64,000 bases of DNA from Microcoleus sp. FACHB-672 (GCF_014695725.1 NZ_JACJOU010000013.1:186001-250000); one strand, 5' to 3'; positions 18,545 through 29,879 are shown, counted from the stretch's first letter. Numbers and translations are program-made. The notes: generated from the letters alone by a model not told the origin.

Positions 18545-21500
18545 TCACCCGGTATTTCTCATGCCGGCAGCAATGCCATTAATTGTTAACAGAGCGCCTC
18601 GTAGCAATTCCGCTTTGCTATAGCGCGAGTGAATCACACCGGGAACCGAATTCGTGCTGTGCTGACGCAAACGTTTTAACAGAGAAACTTGCAACAAACC
18701 GAGGGGAACAATGGTTCCATTTCGCAGTTGCACCGAACGCTGAAGAACCGGATCGCCATCCAATAGCCGCTTGTGCCCTGTAATTGTTAGCACTAAATCA
18801 CGCGTGAGGTGATATTCACTAGCAATTTGTTCAAATAGCGCTTCAAAGCGAGCTTGATCTTCAGGTTTGGCTAGTTCGCGAACGTAGTGATGAGCGATTT
18901 GCAAATCTACTTTAGAAAGCGTCATTTCTACTTTAGAAATCACCATTTTGAAGAAAGGCCACTTAAAGTAAAAGTAGCGTAGCAGTTTCATGTGTTCTTC
19001 TGGCTGCTCGTTCAAAAAGCTTTGCAGCGCCGTCCCCACTCCATACCAAGAAGGAAGAAGAAACCGGGTTTGCGTCCAGCTAAACACCCAAGGAATTGCC
19101 CGCAAATTAGATAGCTCTTTTTTCCCACTGCTGCGGCGTGCCGGCCTGGAAGATATCTGCAACTGGCTGATTTCGTCGATGGGGGTCACTTGATTGAAGA
19201 ATTCGATGAAATCAGGTTGCTCGTATATCAAATCACGATAGTGAGATCGTGAACGTGCGGACAACTCTTCCATAATTTCATTCCAAGGTTGGATATCATC
19301 AAAGCCGGTGCCTAGCAAACTTGCTTGAATGACCGCAGCGGAAATACTTTCTAAGTTGTAAATTGCTAAATCGGCCAGAGTATATTTTGATGCTAAAACT
19401 TCCCCCTGCTCAGTAATTTTGATCCGTCCGCCAATACTGTTACAAGGTTGCGCCAAAATCGCCTCATAAGCAGGGCCACCACCCCGCCCGACAGAACCCC
19501 CGCGTCCGTGGAAGATTCGCAAGCCAATTCCATACGGCTCAGCAACATTTTGCAAGGCTTTTTGAGCTTTATGAATCTCCCAGTTGCTGCTAAGAAATCC
19601 TGAATCTTTATTGCTGTCAGAGTAACCCAGCATCACCTCTTGCAGAGAATTCTGATTTGAGAATTGAGAATTCACAACGGTTGACTCTTGCTTGAGTTGG
19701 CTCTCTTCATTCTCCTTTTTCCATCTCTCATAGCCGCCGGCAAGCATGGCGCGATACAGCGGCAATTCAAACAAACTTTGCATCACAGCCGGCGCACGTT
19801 TAAGGTCTTCGACCGTTTCAAACAAAGGCACAACTTGAAGGCTACTGATGCCGGTGGCTGGATCATACAAACCGGCTTCCTTCGCCAGCAGCAACACTTC
19901 TAACAAGTCGCTCGCCTCATGGCTCATGCTAATCACGTAGGTTTGGCAGATTTCTGGGCCAAACTCTTGCTGAAGCGCTCGTAAAATGCGGAAGGTTTCA
20001 ACCGCCTCGTTCGTTTTTTCGCTAAACGGCAGCTCAGTTGGGATTAACGGTCGCCGTGTTTGCAACTCAGTTGCCAGCCACAGCGTGCGCTCTGATTCTG
20101 ACAATTCGTTATAACACTTGGGCAAAACTTGCAAGTATTCAGCAATTTCGCTAATAGTGTCGCTGTGCCGGGATGATTCTTGACGCATATCCAGGTGCGC
20201 CAAAGTAAACCCGTAAATTTCCACCTGACAAATGAGCGTTTCCAATTCCCGACAGCTCAAACCTGTGGCGGAAAGGTTACGCTGAATCATCCGTAATTCT
20301 GCCAAAAAGTCGTTCCCAGAGCGGTAAGTGGGGACGATGGGGATTTCCCGAATTTGCCGCTGCCAATCATCACCGTTATACAGACGCCAGTTGCGATCAC
20401 GGGTGTTTTCCAACCGCTTGAGCACATAAGAAAGTTTTAAACGGTAAGGTTCCTGGCGATAGCGAATGGCTAGCTGCTCATAAATTTCTGGCATCTGCTG
20501 CCGGTCTTGTTCCAACGACTCCAGCAGTTCTGGCAAAACATCGCTCCAGTGCAGTGACAAGCTCAACAGCTCCGTTAGCTGCCGCAGCGACTGGGCGTAT
20601 TTCTCTAAAACGACATGGCGCTGATAGCAAGCCGTTTGCCAAGTAATTTGCGGTGTGACTGAAGGGTTGCCATCTCGATCTGCTCCAACCCAAGAACCGA
20701 AATTGCAGAAGTTGTGACGCGGCGGTTGCAAATAGGGAAAAGACACCTTCAAAGAATGCTTCAGGCGCTGATAGAGTTTCGGCAGTACATCAAACAGCAC
20801 TTCGTTGAAGTAGTGGAGGGTGTATTCCACTTCATCAAGCACGGTTGGTTTAAACTGATGCAGCTCGTCGGTGCGCCACCAAAGCCGGATTTCTTCGGTC
20901 AGCTGTTCGTCCAGGAGTTGGGCTTCCCAAGAAGAAACCCCCGTGACGCTAGCTTCCGCGTTGGCCATGAGCAGGGCCGGATCAGGCAACGTGGTCGTGT
21001 TTTCCTCTTGTTGGTCAAGCTGTTGCAGAATCTTGGCAATGCGCCGCTGCTTGGCCCGCATTGTCTGGCGGACAATTTCCGTGGGGTGAGCGGTAAACAC
21101 TAACCGAATATCCAGACGCTCGATCAATTTCTGGATCTGTTTCGGTGGCACGTTAAGGCTTTGCAGGCGAGGAAACAGGGTGTCGAAGGTGCCGATGTCC
21201 CGGCGTCGCTGGCTGGGTTCATGCCAGCTTTTTTCGAGTAAATCGGCTTCTGGGCCACCACTGTGAGCTTCTACTTCAGGTTTGGGGAATATTTGAGATC
21301 CGACTCCTTTGCCGCCGGCTTGGGCTAGCTGTTGCTCTCGTTGCTCATAGTGCTGTTCGACGATATTGATCAGCTGGAAATACAAGGCAAAGGCGCGGGC
21401 GGCTCGAATTGCATCATTGAGATCCAGTTTTTCTACAATGCTTAAGACTTCCGATCCCATGAAATCGGGCGCTTGACCTTCCGGGGAACACAGATCGCGC

Positions 21501-21652
21501 AGGCGTCTCAACAAGTCTACGAATTCCTGACCACACTCGGATCGCAGTACAGACTCCCATAAGTCCTCCACGACTTTGAGACGATGTCGCAAGAACAGAT
21601 CGGTTGAGGTGACACTGATTGCCTGATCTGAGGAGTGGAGTAGCGAACTCAT
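18545..21652 (-). CDS. ppc: Phosphoenolpyruvate carboxylase
   Basis: Carboxylates PEP with bicarbonate to oxaloacetate, the anaplerotic supply for the TCA cycle and amino acid synthesis. 1035 residues from ATG 21652, which has GGAAAG 7 nt upstream; a GTG at 21685 is the alternative. Diagnostic motifs are all intact: [20 protein letters not shown] (catalytic His), [55 protein letters not shown], and the C-terminal RNTG. The plant-type N-terminal phosphorylation motif is absent, as in other cyanobacteria. A Gly/Ser-rich insertion plus a Gln/Asn-rich loop near residues 655-700 is longer than in many homologues. Monocistronic: terminator downstream, long spacer upstream. Confidence 0.97.
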   Translation of the reverse strand: MSSLLHSSDQAISVTSTDLFLRHRLKVVEDLWESVLRSECGQEFVDLLRRLRDLCSPEGQAPDFMGSEVLSIVEKLDLNDAIRAARAFALYFQLINIVEQHYEQREQQLAQAGGKGVGSQIFPKPEVEAHSGGPEADLLEKSWHEPSQRRRDIGTFDTLFPRLQSLNVPPKQIQKLIERLDIRLVFTAHPTEIVRQTMRAKQRRIAKILQQLDQQEENTTTLPDPALLMANAEASVTGVSSWEAQLLDEQLTEEIRLWWRTDELHQFKPTVLDEVEYTLHYFNEVLFDVLPKLYQRLKHSLKVSFPYLQPPRHNFCNFGSWVGADRDGNPSVTPQITWQTACYQRHVVLEKYAQSLRQLTELLSLSLHWSDVLPELLESLEQDRQQMPEIYEQLAIRYRQEPYRLKLSYVLKRLENTRDRNWRLYNGDDWQRQIREIPIVPTYRSGNDFLAELRMIQRNLSATGLSCRELETLICQVEIYGFTLAHLDMRQESSRHSDTISEIAEYLQVLPKCYNELSESERTLWLATELQTRRPLIPTELPFSEKTNEAVETFRILRALQQEFGPEICQTYVISMSHEASDLLEVLLLAKEAGLYDPATGISSLQVVPLFETVEDLKRAPAVMQSLFELPLYRAMLAGGYERWKKENEESQLKQESTVVNSQFSNQNSLQEVMLGYSDSNKDSGFLSSNWEIHKAQKALQNVAEPYGIGLRIFHGRGGSVGRGGGPAYEAILAQPCNSIGGRIKITEQGEVLASKYTLADLAIYNLESISAAVIQASLLGTGFDDIQPWNEIMEELSARSRSHYRDLIYEQPDFIEFFNQVTPIDEISQLQISSRPARRSSGKKELSNLRAIPWVFSWTQTRFLLPSWYGVGTALQSFLNEQPEEHMKLLRYFYFKWPFFKMVISKVEMTLSKVDLQIAHHYVRELAKPEDQARFEALFEQIASEYHLTRDLVLTITGHKRLLDGDPVLQRSVQLRNGTIVPLGLLQVSLLKRLRQHSTNSVPGVIHSRYSKAELLRGALLTINGIAAGMRNTG

Positions 21653-21685
21653 AGGTTCTTTCCGGGCTGAGCTAGGATACTTCAC

Positions 21686-22658
21686 AATTTTAGGGGTTAA
21701 CTCTTCTTTTTGATATTCTCAGGAAACATATAAGATTTCTGTTACCTCTGATGCGGCACATTTTCTGTTGTGACAGCAGCAAACCCCTTGTCGGTGTGAT
21801 GATGCCAATTTTTTAGGGAAAGAGGCTGCCCACGAGGCTATGAGGTGATGACACGCACCGGCATTGAGTCCTACACCGGCTACTTCACGATTTTAAGGCG
21901 ACTTTTCAATCTATTTAATCGGTTTTGAATGATGGTTTGCAGTTTTTGGCTAAACCGGCTGTTAATTTTTTAAAAGTGGCAACCTGTAAGGGTTCAGGTC
22001 TCCTTCTGGCAATCCATTTATTTTTCCTTGGCAGCCGGTGATTACTACAGAGATAAAATCTACGGTTGCTCGTTGCCTTTTAATGATCGTCTGGGTAGTA
22101 TTTAGCATTCAATAAAATTAAAAATATTTTTACACTTGCATTAATTTACTTTTAATTTTTATAATTTTGCTATTAGACAGCTTTTATATCTGAATTTTAT
22201 AAAAATTCAGTCGATAATTATTCAATCAGAGACTAAATTGATTTTTGTTTCAAATCTGGCTCAGGCTGTAAAGTCAGAAGCTCATTTCCAATGATTTATA
22301 AATTTTGAAATTAAAGTAATGACTGAATTTATAAACTCAAAAGCTCCAGGGCATTTTAATGACAAGCCCTGGAGCTTTTGAGTCTAATGCCATTTCTCTT
22401 TGTTAAGAAACGGACACAATGAATTAAAAACAATGCGAAAGAAAAGGAAGCAAAAGATAATCCGCTCAATCAAGTTTCAGCCAAGTGTATGCCAGGAATC
22501 GGGATTCATTTAGCGCTCAAGCATAAGATATGAACGTGAATTCCTGACAATCACTACTTTTCTACTTGTGCGTATTGAATGCAGTTCCGCTCATTGATAC
22601 CTCCGTTATTGCCTTGTTTTCATGTGAAGAAACCCTGACAAATTTACACAGCAGCCTT
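21686..22658. other. Long spacer between RTX protein and ppc
   Basis: No supportable gene in 970 bp. The left part is the ppc promoter region. An AT-rich tract lies at 22090-22320 and a very long perfect hairpin (listed separately) at 22335-22383. The last 270 bp follow the RTX gene stop. Confidence 0.5.
22335..22383. terminator. 18-bp perfect hairpin downstream of RTX gene
   Basis: ACTCAAAAGCTCCAGGGC pairs perfectly with its complement across a 13-nt loop. It lies 276 bp past the RTX gene stop. Neither side has a clear T-run beyond the arm, so it may be a 3'-end stabiliser, a double-strand processing site, or a bidirectional stop rather than a classical intrinsic terminator. Confidence 0.5.
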
Positions 22659-25600
22659 TTAAGCAACGTTTTGCACGGTAATGTCTGTATCCAGTAACAG
22701 GGAAGCATTGCCGTTGGTGTATTGGTTGTAGGTGTTGCCATTCAGGGCGAGCTGACCGCCAGGCGTCCAGCCTTGATCTTGTAACGTCACCACATTACCG
22801 GCAATCCCATTAACAATTAGCTGCTTTCTGATATCCGTCAGACCCAAGACTTCCAGATGGGTCAGTCCCAAGCTGTTGTTGGCGGCACCCGTGAGGTCCA
22901 TTTGCTCGATGCTAGACATCCGGGGATTGGCAATAGCAGCCAAGTTAAGATTGATACCGGTTCCATCAATACGTAGGGTATCGATGCCGGTGCCACCGTC
23001 GAGACGGATGAAACTCCCATCGTTAACCCCGAGAATGTCATCACCGGGTCCACCATAGAGAACTTCCGGGCCGCCGACACCCGTGAGGGTATCGTTGCCG
23101 CCACCACCAACCAGAACGTCAGCCGCCGCCGTGCCGGTCAGCAGATCAGCGCCGGCACCTCCCTGCTGGGTCACAGAGCCGGTGAAATTGCCCCCATGAA
23201 CCACGTAGGATCTTCCTGCAGCATTGTTGGGGGTCGTCCCTGGAGCACCCACAACCACATCAAAGAAGCCATCGCCATTGACATCTCCGGCCCCCCTGAC
23301 TCCAGTACCGGCTAAGTCTTGCGGCGACTCCCCGTTAATGGCAAACCCGCCCATGCCGGTGGCCACTTCATTCAAGTTAAGCGCCTCAGTGCCAGTTTTG
23401 CCGAAAATCACGTAGGCTTTCCCAGATTGAGGGCCATTTACATCAGCAATACTCGCGCCCAAAATAATATCAGCCAGGCCATCTGCGTTAATATCCCCTG
23501 CCGACCGTACCGGACGCCCTGTCGTGTCATTTGTTGGCTCACCGTTGATAACAAAGCCGCCGGTACCGGCTTCCACGGCGGTGAGATTAACGGCTGTCCC
23601 CTCTGCCTTACCAAACACCACATAAGAATTGCCGGCAGCCGTATTGTTGGTACCACGAGCACCGATGACTAGGTCAGTAAAACCATCGCCATTGACATCT
23701 CCAGCGCCACTTACGGAGCGACCGGCACGGGTGCCTGGGTCTATGCCATTGATCACAAAGCCGCCAGTGCCGGCTGTTACCTCAGCCAGACTCACCGCCG
23801 TCCCATCAGCTTTGCCAAAAACCACGTAGGCTTTACCCGAGTCATTCGCGCCGGCATCGGCCAACGGAGCACCCACAATCACATCAGCTAGGCCGTCGCC
23901 ATTGACATCCCCTGCTGACCTGACGGAAGAACCCGACTGATCACCGACCGCTTCGCCGTTGATCACAAAACCGCCAATACCTGCAACAACATCGCTAATT
24001 GAGGGTGCAGTGCCATTTGCTCTGCCAAATACCACATAGGATTTCCCAGTAGAGGTATTTGCACCAACAGTCGCGCTGGGTGCACCGATAATTACATCTC
24101 CAATGCCATCGCCATTGACATCCCCTGCCTCACTCACCGAACTGCCGAGCTGATCGGCTCCCGCCTGACCTAAGAGAACTGCACCGCCGGTGCCGGCAGC
24201 CACTTGGCTTAAAGCAACCGGGGTGCCGTCTGTCTTTCCGTAGACGATATAAGCTTTGCCGGCATTGCCAAGGGCACCAACGTCAGCATAGCGAGCGCCG
24301 ATAATTACATCTACAACACCATCGCCGTTGAAATCCGTCGCCCCACTAACCTCATGACCGGCTTGGTCATTTGTTCCCTCGCCGCTGATGGCAAAGCCGC
24401 CGATGCCGGCATTGACTTCGGTTAAATTAATTGGAGTGGGAGTTGCCTTGCCATAAACCACATAAGCTTTGCCGGCGTTAACAACGCCGTTGGGGTCAGC
24501 TTGGTTCGTGGCAACAATCATGTCTGTAAGGCCATCACCATTGAGATCCCCGATGCCGCTCACCGAATTGCCGGCATTGTCTCCGGGTGTTTCGCCGTTG
24601 ATGGGAAAGCCGCCGGTTCCCACCGGCACGTTCGTGTTTGTAGCAATTGAAGCCAACTCTACGACAGGAGTAACAGGTACTGTGACTGTCGCTGTTGCCG
24701 TGCCGCCATTGCTATCTTGCACGGTGTAGGTAAAAGAGCCGAGTCCCGAAAAATCCTTAATTGCCTGGAAAGTAATCAGCCCAGTTTGTGGGTTCATAGC
24801 TACCGTGCCATTGACAGCATCGGACACGGCAGTAATCGTCAGTCCTTGGCCGGTGGGATCGATGTCGTTAGCCAGCAGTTCTGCTGGAGCAATTTGCAAG
24901 GGACTACTTAACAACACCTTCCGCGTAATGTCATTAGGGGCAATTGGCGCATAGACTGCCAGATTAAATGTATCGGTCGTCGTTGCCACCCCGTCGCTAA
25001 CAGCGAGTGTGATGGTAGTGGTGCCCACTTGGCCGGCAATTGGAGTCACTGTCACCTTGCGCTCAGGGCCGGTGCCGATTAGTGTAATATCGGCATCTGC
25101 CACCAAAGCCGGATTGGAAGAAGTCGCGGTGACGGTTAAATTGGCCAGTTCAGTATCTACATCACCGATAGTGAATGGAATCGCCCCAGTGGTAGTGTCT
25201 GGGGTGGTAATTTGATCAGCGACATCGCTAATCGTTGGCGCATCATTAACCGGGTTTACGGTAATTGTGACTGCGCCGGCTGCTGTGGCCCCTTGAGGGT
25301 CGGACACTGTGTAATTAAAGCTGTCTGTCCCGCTGAAATTGGCTGCCGGTGTATAGACAAATGTGCCGTCGCCATTATTTACCACGGTGCCATTAGCCGG
25401 ATTGGTGATGCCAGTAATTGTGAGGGCATCGCCATCAGCATCCGTGTCATTGGATAAGACGTTCGGAATCGTCACCGACGCATCTTCATCAGTGGCGACC
25501 GCATCGTTTACTGCAACTGGGGCGGTGTTTACAGGGGGTGGGGGTGTGCCGCCATCAGCAACATCAATCGTTACCGTGTTAGTCGTGGTGCCACCCTTGC

Positions 25601-28208
25601 CATCTGAAACTGTGTAGGTGAAGCTGTCTGTCCCGTTGAAATTCGGTGCTGGGGTGTATGTATAGGTGCCGTCATCATTTGGAGTCAAAGTGCCATTTTG
25701 CGGCGTTCCGATCTCCGTCACCGTTAGGGGATCACCGTCGGGATCTGTGAAATTCTCTAACAGGTTAGGAATCTGTACCGGCGTGTTTTCGTTTGTGGTG
25801 AACGCATTGTCACCTGTAAAAACCGGCGCATCATTGATTGGATTGACGGTAATTGTGACAGTGCTGGTGTCTGTCGCGCCCTCAGGGTCTGAAACTGTGT
25901 AGGTAAAGCTATCGGTGCCATTAAAATTGGCTGTTGGTGTATAAACAAACGTGCCGTCGCCGTTATTGACCACGGTGCCGTTCGCTGGGTTGGTGATGGT
26001 GCTAATCTTGAGGACGCCGCCATCACCCTCTGTGTCATTAGTTAACACGTTCGGAATCGTCACCGGCACATCTTCATCTGTCGTCACTGCATCGGCTACA
26101 GCAACCGGCCCATCATTTTGCTCGCCAACATCAATCGTTACCGTGTTAGTCGTTGTGCCGCCCTTGCCGTCTGAAATCGTGTAGGTGAAGCTGTCTGTCC
26201 CGTTGAAATTCGGTGCTGGGGTGTATGTATAGGTGCCGTCATCATTTGGAGTCAAAGTGCCATTTTGTGGCGTCCCGATCTCCGTCACCGTTAGGGGATC
26301 ACCATCGGGATCTGTGACATTTGCTAATAGGTTAGGAATCTGTACCGGCTTGTCTTCGGTTGTAGTGAATGCATTGTCACCTGTGGCAACCGGCGCATCA
26401 TTGATCGGATTGACGGTAATTGTGACTGTGCCGGTGTCTGTCGCCCCTTTAGGGTCTGAAAGTGTGTAAGTAAAGCTATCGGTGCCATTAAAGTTGGCTG
26501 TCGGTGTGTAGACAAACGTGCCATCGCCGTTATTCACCAAGGTTCCGTTCGCCGGGTTGGTGATGCCGCTAATTTTGAGTGCGTCGCGATTAGCATCCGT
26601 ATCATTGGTTAACACGTTCGGCAGAGTAACGGCCACATCTTCATCAGTCGTCACCGCATCGTTTACGGCAACTGGGGCAGTATTTCCGCCGGGTGTACCG
26701 CCACCGCCGGGTGTACCGCCACCGCCGGGTGTACCGCCACCGCCGGGTGTACCGCCACCGCCGGGTGTACCGCCACCGCCGGGTGTACCGCCACCGCCGG
26801 GTATAACGCCACCGCCACCATCGCCCGGTATAACAGGACTTCCATCACCACCGTCAGTCGGTGCTGAGGTAGGCCGGTAAGTCAGCTGGTAAGTGTCGCG
26901 GACGAAAGAGTTCGGCTGGGTGCCCTTGATAATGGCTAAATATTCGCCGAGAACATTATCTTGAATAATCGTATAACCGGCGTACGCCTCAGTGCCGGCA
27001 AAGATATTTAGTTCGGCTGATGTCAAACCGCCTATCAATGAAATAAGGTCATCACTGCCAAAGTCGAGGAACCAGTCTGCGTCAGAGAGTTCCGGGCCGC
27101 CGGTAGTACGATAGCCTGGAACATCGTTGCGCCGGCCAATAATAAACGTGTCATTGCCATTGTTGCCGAAGACTGTATCGGCACCGATGTCGCCGGCAAG
27201 TACGTCATTACCTTCTTCGCCATAGATGAAGTCATTTTCCATCCCACCGAACAAGGAGTCATTGCCGTTGCCGCCCTGAAGTGTATCCTCGTTTTCGTTA
27301 CCACCAAGCCAGTCGTTGCCTTCGTTGCCAAATAAAACATCTGTGCCGGCACCCCCGCAAACGAGGTCATCTCCCAAGTCGCCAGATACCACGTCATCGC
27401 CGAGATCGCCACAGACCATGTCGTTATCTTTACCACCGTGGCCGGTATCATTATCCTTACCGCCATAGATGGTATCGTTGCCTTCGTTGCCAGCAACCCA
27501 ATCAGCACCTTGGTTGCCAAACACATAATCGTTGCCGACGTCACCCAAACCGATGTCGTCCCCTAGATCGCCGGCGAGTACGTCATCATCTAGTTCGCCA
27601 AATAGGTGGTCGTCGTCTCGACCGCCATGCAGAATGTCATTTTGTTTGCCGCCATACAGGGAGTCGTTTTGTTCATTGCCACCCAACCAGTCGGCATCTT
27701 GGTTGCCAAACAGAATATCGCTGCCGGTGCCACCTGAACCAATGTCATCCCCCAGGTCGCCGGCGATTATGTCATCATTTCGTTCGCCCAACAGGTAGTC
27801 GTTGTTCTTGCCCCCGCGAAGGATATCATTTCCTTGGCCACCTTGCAGGGTATCGTTGTCTTCGTTGCCAGCCAGGTAATCAGTACCTTGGTTACCAAAG
27901 AGAATATCGCGTCCAACTTCACCTAAACCGATGTCGTTCCCCAAGTCGCCCAAGACGACGTCATCTTCACCCCCAGCAAATAGCTCATCGTTATTTTTCC
28001 CGCCCCGCACGATGTCACTTCCAGAACCCCCAAATATTCTATCGTCGCCGATGTTGCCATCGAGAAAGTCCTGACCTGCGTCGCCTTCAGCTTGGTCATT
28101 TTCCTCTAGTCCCAAAACTACATCGTCGCCGGCTAGCGCTTGAAGATTATCTGTATCCGGAGTACCTAGAACAAAATCATTCCCTGATGTACTGTTGCTC
28201 GTTGACAT
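22659..28208 (-). CDS. Giant RTX / cadherin-like / FG-GAP surface protein
   Basis: 1849 residues, acidic, no Sec signal. Order: dense RTX Ca-binding nonapeptides of GGxGxDxLx type (about 15-345); a small beta domain; a PGGGGT six-residue linker repeated about seven times (about 465-507); five tandem cadherin/VCBS-like domains in alternating A-B-A-B-A pattern plus two divergent ones (about 510-1180; NGTDSFTYTVSD, DGTFVYTP); seven FG-GAP repeats (about 1190-1665; GDVNGDGxxDVIIGAP), enough for one beta-propeller; a short second RTX block (about 1680-1720); and a C-terminal cap. Such proteins leave by type I secretion and act in adhesion or motility-sheath formation. No secretion genes lie adjacent. 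RBS AAAGGGAG precedes the ATG. Confidence 0.9.
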   Translation of the reverse strand: MSTSNSTSGNDFVLGTPDTDNLQALAGDDVVLGLEENDQAEGDAGQDFLDGNIGDDRIFGGSGSDIVRGGKNNDELFAGGEDDVVLGDLGNDIGLGEVGRDILFGNQGTDYLAGNEDNDTLQGGQGNDILRGGKNNDYLLGERNDDIIAGDLGDDIGSGGTGSDILFGNQDADWLGGNEQNDSLYGGKQNDILHGGRDDDHLFGELDDDVLAGDLGDDIGLGDVGNDYVFGNQGADWVAGNEGNDTIYGGKDNDTGHGGKDNDMVCGDLGDDVVSGDLGDDLVCGGAGTDVLFGNEGNDWLGGNENEDTLQGGNGNDSLFGGMENDFIYGEEGNDVLAGDIGADTVFGNNGNDTFIIGRRNDVPGYRTTGGPELSDADWFLDFGSDDLISLIGGLTSAELNIFAGTEAYAGYTIIQDNVLGEYLAIIKGTQPNSFVRDTYQLTYRPTSAPTDGGDGSPVIPGDGGGGVIPGGGGTPGGGGTPGGGGTPGGGGTPGGGGTPGGGGTPGGNTAPVAVNDAVTTDEDVAVTLPNVLTNDTDANRDALKISGITNPANGTLVNNGDGTFVYTPTANFNGTDSFTYTLSDPKGATDTGTVTITVNPINDAPVATGDNAFTTTEDKPVQIPNLLANVTDPDGDPLTVTEIGTPQNGTLTPNDDGTYTYTPAPNFNGTDSFTYTISDGKGGTTTNTVTIDVGEQNDGPVAVADAVTTDEDVPVTIPNVLTNDTEGDGGVLKISTITNPANGTVVNNGDGTFVYTPTANFNGTDSFTYTVSDPEGATDTSTVTITVNPINDAPVFTGDNAFTTNENTPVQIPNLLENFTDPDGDPLTVTEIGTPQNGTLTPNDDGTYTYTPAPNFNGTDSFTYTVSDGKGGTTTNTVTIDVADGGTPPPPVNTAPVAVNDAVATDEDASVTIPNVLSNDTDADGDALTITGITNPANGTVVNNGDGTFVYTPAANFSGTDSFNYTVSDPQGATAAGAVTITVNPVNDAPTISDVADQITTPDTTTGAIPFTIGDVDTELANLTVTATSSNPALVADADITLIGTGPERKVTVTPIAGQVGTTTITLAVSDGVATTTDTFNLAVYAPIAPNDITRKVLLSSPLQIAPAELLANDIDPTGQGLTITAVSDAVNGTVAMNPQTGLITFQAIKDFSGLGSFTYTVQDSNGGTATATVTVPVTPVVELASIATNTNVPVGTGGFPINGETPGDNAGNSVSGIGDLNGDGLTDMIVATNQADPNGVVNAGKAYVVYGKATPTPINLTEVNAGIGGFAISGEGTNDQAGHEVSGATDFNGDGVVDVIIGARYADVGALGNAGKAYIVYGKTDGTPVALSQVAAGTGGAVLLGQAGADQLGSSVSEAGDVNGDGIGDVIIGAPSATVGANTSTGKSYVVFGRANGTAPSISDVVAGIGGFVINGEAVGDQSGSSVRSAGDVNGDGLADVIVGAPLADAGANDSGKAYVVFGKADGTAVSLAEVTAGTGGFVINGIDPGTRAGRSVSGAGDVNGDGFTDLVIGARGTNNTAAGNSYVVFGKAEGTAVNLTAVEAGTGGFVINGEPTNDTTGRPVRSAGDINADGLADIILGASIADVNGPQSGKAYVIFGKTGTEALNLNEVATGMGGFAINGESPQDLAGTGVRGAGDVNGDGFFDVVVGAPGTTPNNAAGRSYVVHGGNFTGSVTQQGGAGADLLTGTAAADVLVGGGGNDTLTGVGGPEVLYGGPGDDILGVNDGSFIRLDGGTGIDTLRIDGTGINLNLAAIANPRMSSIEQMDLTGAANNSLGLTHLEVLGLTDIRKQLIVNGIAGNVVTLQDQGWTPGGQLALNGNTYNQYTNGNASLLLDTDITVQNVA
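26694..26812 (-). repeat. 18-nt tandem repeat coding PGGGGT units
   Basis: The unit gtaccgccaccgccgggt recurs about seven times without mismatch through most of its length, coding the Gly/Pro/Thr hinge between the RTX and cadherin-like parts. It is a likely length-variable site by replication slippage. Confidence 0.85.
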
Positions 28209-29096
28209 ATTAGCAATTGCTCCCTTTTAAATCGCTCATCTGGGTGCATCTCGCTTTTGCTAATCTTCACAGCGTTTAGCTTTGTGGGGATGCCATTTAG
28301 ATTGCGGTGCAGCATTGTTTTCTGTCTGCACCCAAGCTATTCGTTCCCGTCGCTTTGGCTCAAATCACGTTCCCGCATTCAGAGCAGCTGAGAGATTCCC
28401 GATCCCAAGTCGGCCCGTTGTGTTTATTGAGGGAATTTCCAGCTATCCAACATTTTGTGAAGGAGCCAGAATCAAGTAACAGTCTGCAATTAAGCTAATC
28501 CGGCCATGCTGTAGTCAGGAAGAACTCAAAATTTTTGCCTTTCCTGTTGCAAAATCGGCGTGTAGTTGCTCTTGACTCAAGCACAGGCCGGCTTGAGTCA
28601 GTCTGTACTGACTCCTTTTCAGGAATGTTTTCCTCTGAGATTCCCTGAGCAATAGCGAAGCGTTATTACACAGCAGATCGCTCTAAACACCGATCGGGAC
28701 TAATTTGTAGCAAAAGGGAGATGCACCCAGCTATTCTTTTTATATTTTCTCAAGAATTTAGGTGAATCTACCGATAGTTAGAAATATAACTTTTGCCTAT
28801 AGAGGAAACCAAGCGTTTATATATAAGCCTAATTACTGAAACATTTACAAAAACTTATAAAGATTTCATAAGGAAAAATGTCTTATCCGTATTATTACTG
28901 AAAGTTTGCTGAAAATTGAAAACTTAGATACAGTCCAACTAGAATGTCTCTCAGACCACAGGAGGATTTACTTAAACTCCAGGGACGAGAAATTTTAGGC
29001 TGAATCACAAAATATTATTTTGGGAAAGCCGGTTTTTTATGAACGAGGGGCTGCTTGACCGGCTTTGCTGCTAGAAATACACCTGAAAGTAAATAC
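28209..29096. other. Spacer upstream of RTX gene, bounded by an inverted repeat
   Basis: No convincing gene in 888 bp; the short frames present lack ribosome-binding sites and look random. It carries the RTX gene promoter region and a 23-nt inverted repeat pair listed separately. The 28730-28930 part is AT-rich. Confidence 0.5.
28240..28730. repeat. 491-bp segment flanked by 23-nt inverted repeats (MITE candidate)
   Basis: CTGGGTGCATCTCGCTTTTG... at 28240-28262 is the reverse complement, with one mismatch, of 28708-28730 (...GGGAGATGCACCCAG). The inside has no gene. No clear target-site duplication is visible outside the arms. It could be a non-autonomous transposable element or two copies of a regulatory site in opposite orientation upstream of the RTX gene. 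Confidence 0.5.
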
Positions 29097-29825
29097 TCAA
29101 CCGGCGGCTCGGCTTGTGTTGTTAGAGGACAAGCTAAAGGCATTAGCCACCGGCATGAACCGTTCAAGCTCTAAGTGCGAGGCAACTTGGGCGAGTTTGG
29201 CCCGATCTGTTGGATCATCCAAGTAAGGCAAGCAGCCTAAAACCGGCATCTGAGTTAAAGAACTCACCAAATCAGCCGGTGCCCAGTCAGCAATTTCTTG
29301 CTCTGTACGGGGTTGTACACAATTGAGGACAATTCCTTTGAGAGGAACACCGGCAAGTCTGGCTAAGGCAACATTGGCAACTGCTTGCGAGATCGCCCCC
29401 AATTTCACCGGCACCACTAAAACCGTCGAAATTCGCCAATCTCTCGCCAAATCTGCCACAGTCAATTCGTGCGTAATCGGCGAACCCAGTCCCCCCAGGG
29501 CTTCCACCAGCACAAAATCAAACCGACGTCGCAGCGCTTCAAAAGCCGACCAAACCTGTTCTAACTCCACCCGCCGTCCTTCCCGTTCCGCTGCGATCGG
29601 CGGTGCCAAGGGTGCCTGAAAAAATAAGGGCGTGATTTCTTCTAAAGATTGCTCAGAAGAAAACCAACGTTGGTACAGTTCGCGATCGCCCACCCCCGAC
29701 TGAATAGGCTTCATAATTCCCAAGGTTTGGGACGTGCAGTAAGTCTGCCGGTAAGCAGCTAAAGCTGCCGTCAAAACAGTCTTACCGGCATCTGTATCCG
29801 TTCCAGTAATCAGAAGGGCATTCAT
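29097..29825 (-). CDS. bioD: Dethiobiotin synthetase
   Basis: ATP-dependent ring closure of 7,8-diaminononanoate with CO2 to dethiobiotin, the penultimate biotin step, in the cytoplasm. 242 residues, a typical length. Walker A-like GTDTDAGKTV at residues 7-16 (the BioD form), IMKPIQSG (substrate lysine), VEALGGLGSPIT and VLVVPVKLGAISQ; NCVQPRTEQE corresponds to the base-recognition region. No other biotin gene is adjacent. A short palindrome (29880-29899) separates it from the upstream kinase gene on the same strand. Confidence 0.93.
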   Translation of the reverse strand: MNALLITGTDTDAGKTVLTAALAAYRQTYCTSQTLGIMKPIQSGVGDRELYQRWFSSEQSLEEITPLFFQAPLAPPIAAEREGRRVELEQVWSAFEALRRRFDFVLVEALGGLGSPITHELTVADLARDWRISTVLVVPVKLGAISQAVANVALARLAGVPLKGIVLNCVQPRTEQEIADWAPADLVSSLTQMPVLGCLPYLDDPTDRAKLAQVASHLELERFMPVANAFSLSSNNTSRAAG

Positions 29826-29879
29826 AAGCTACTACGCAAATAAGTTTGTTTATTGAGATTGAGGGGGCTATAGGGGCGC

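Noticed and set aside
27281-28213. 310-codon plus-strand frame rich in Arg and His
   Set aside because: Antisense to the RTX repeats; the periodic R/H/C composition is a by-product of the repeat codons.
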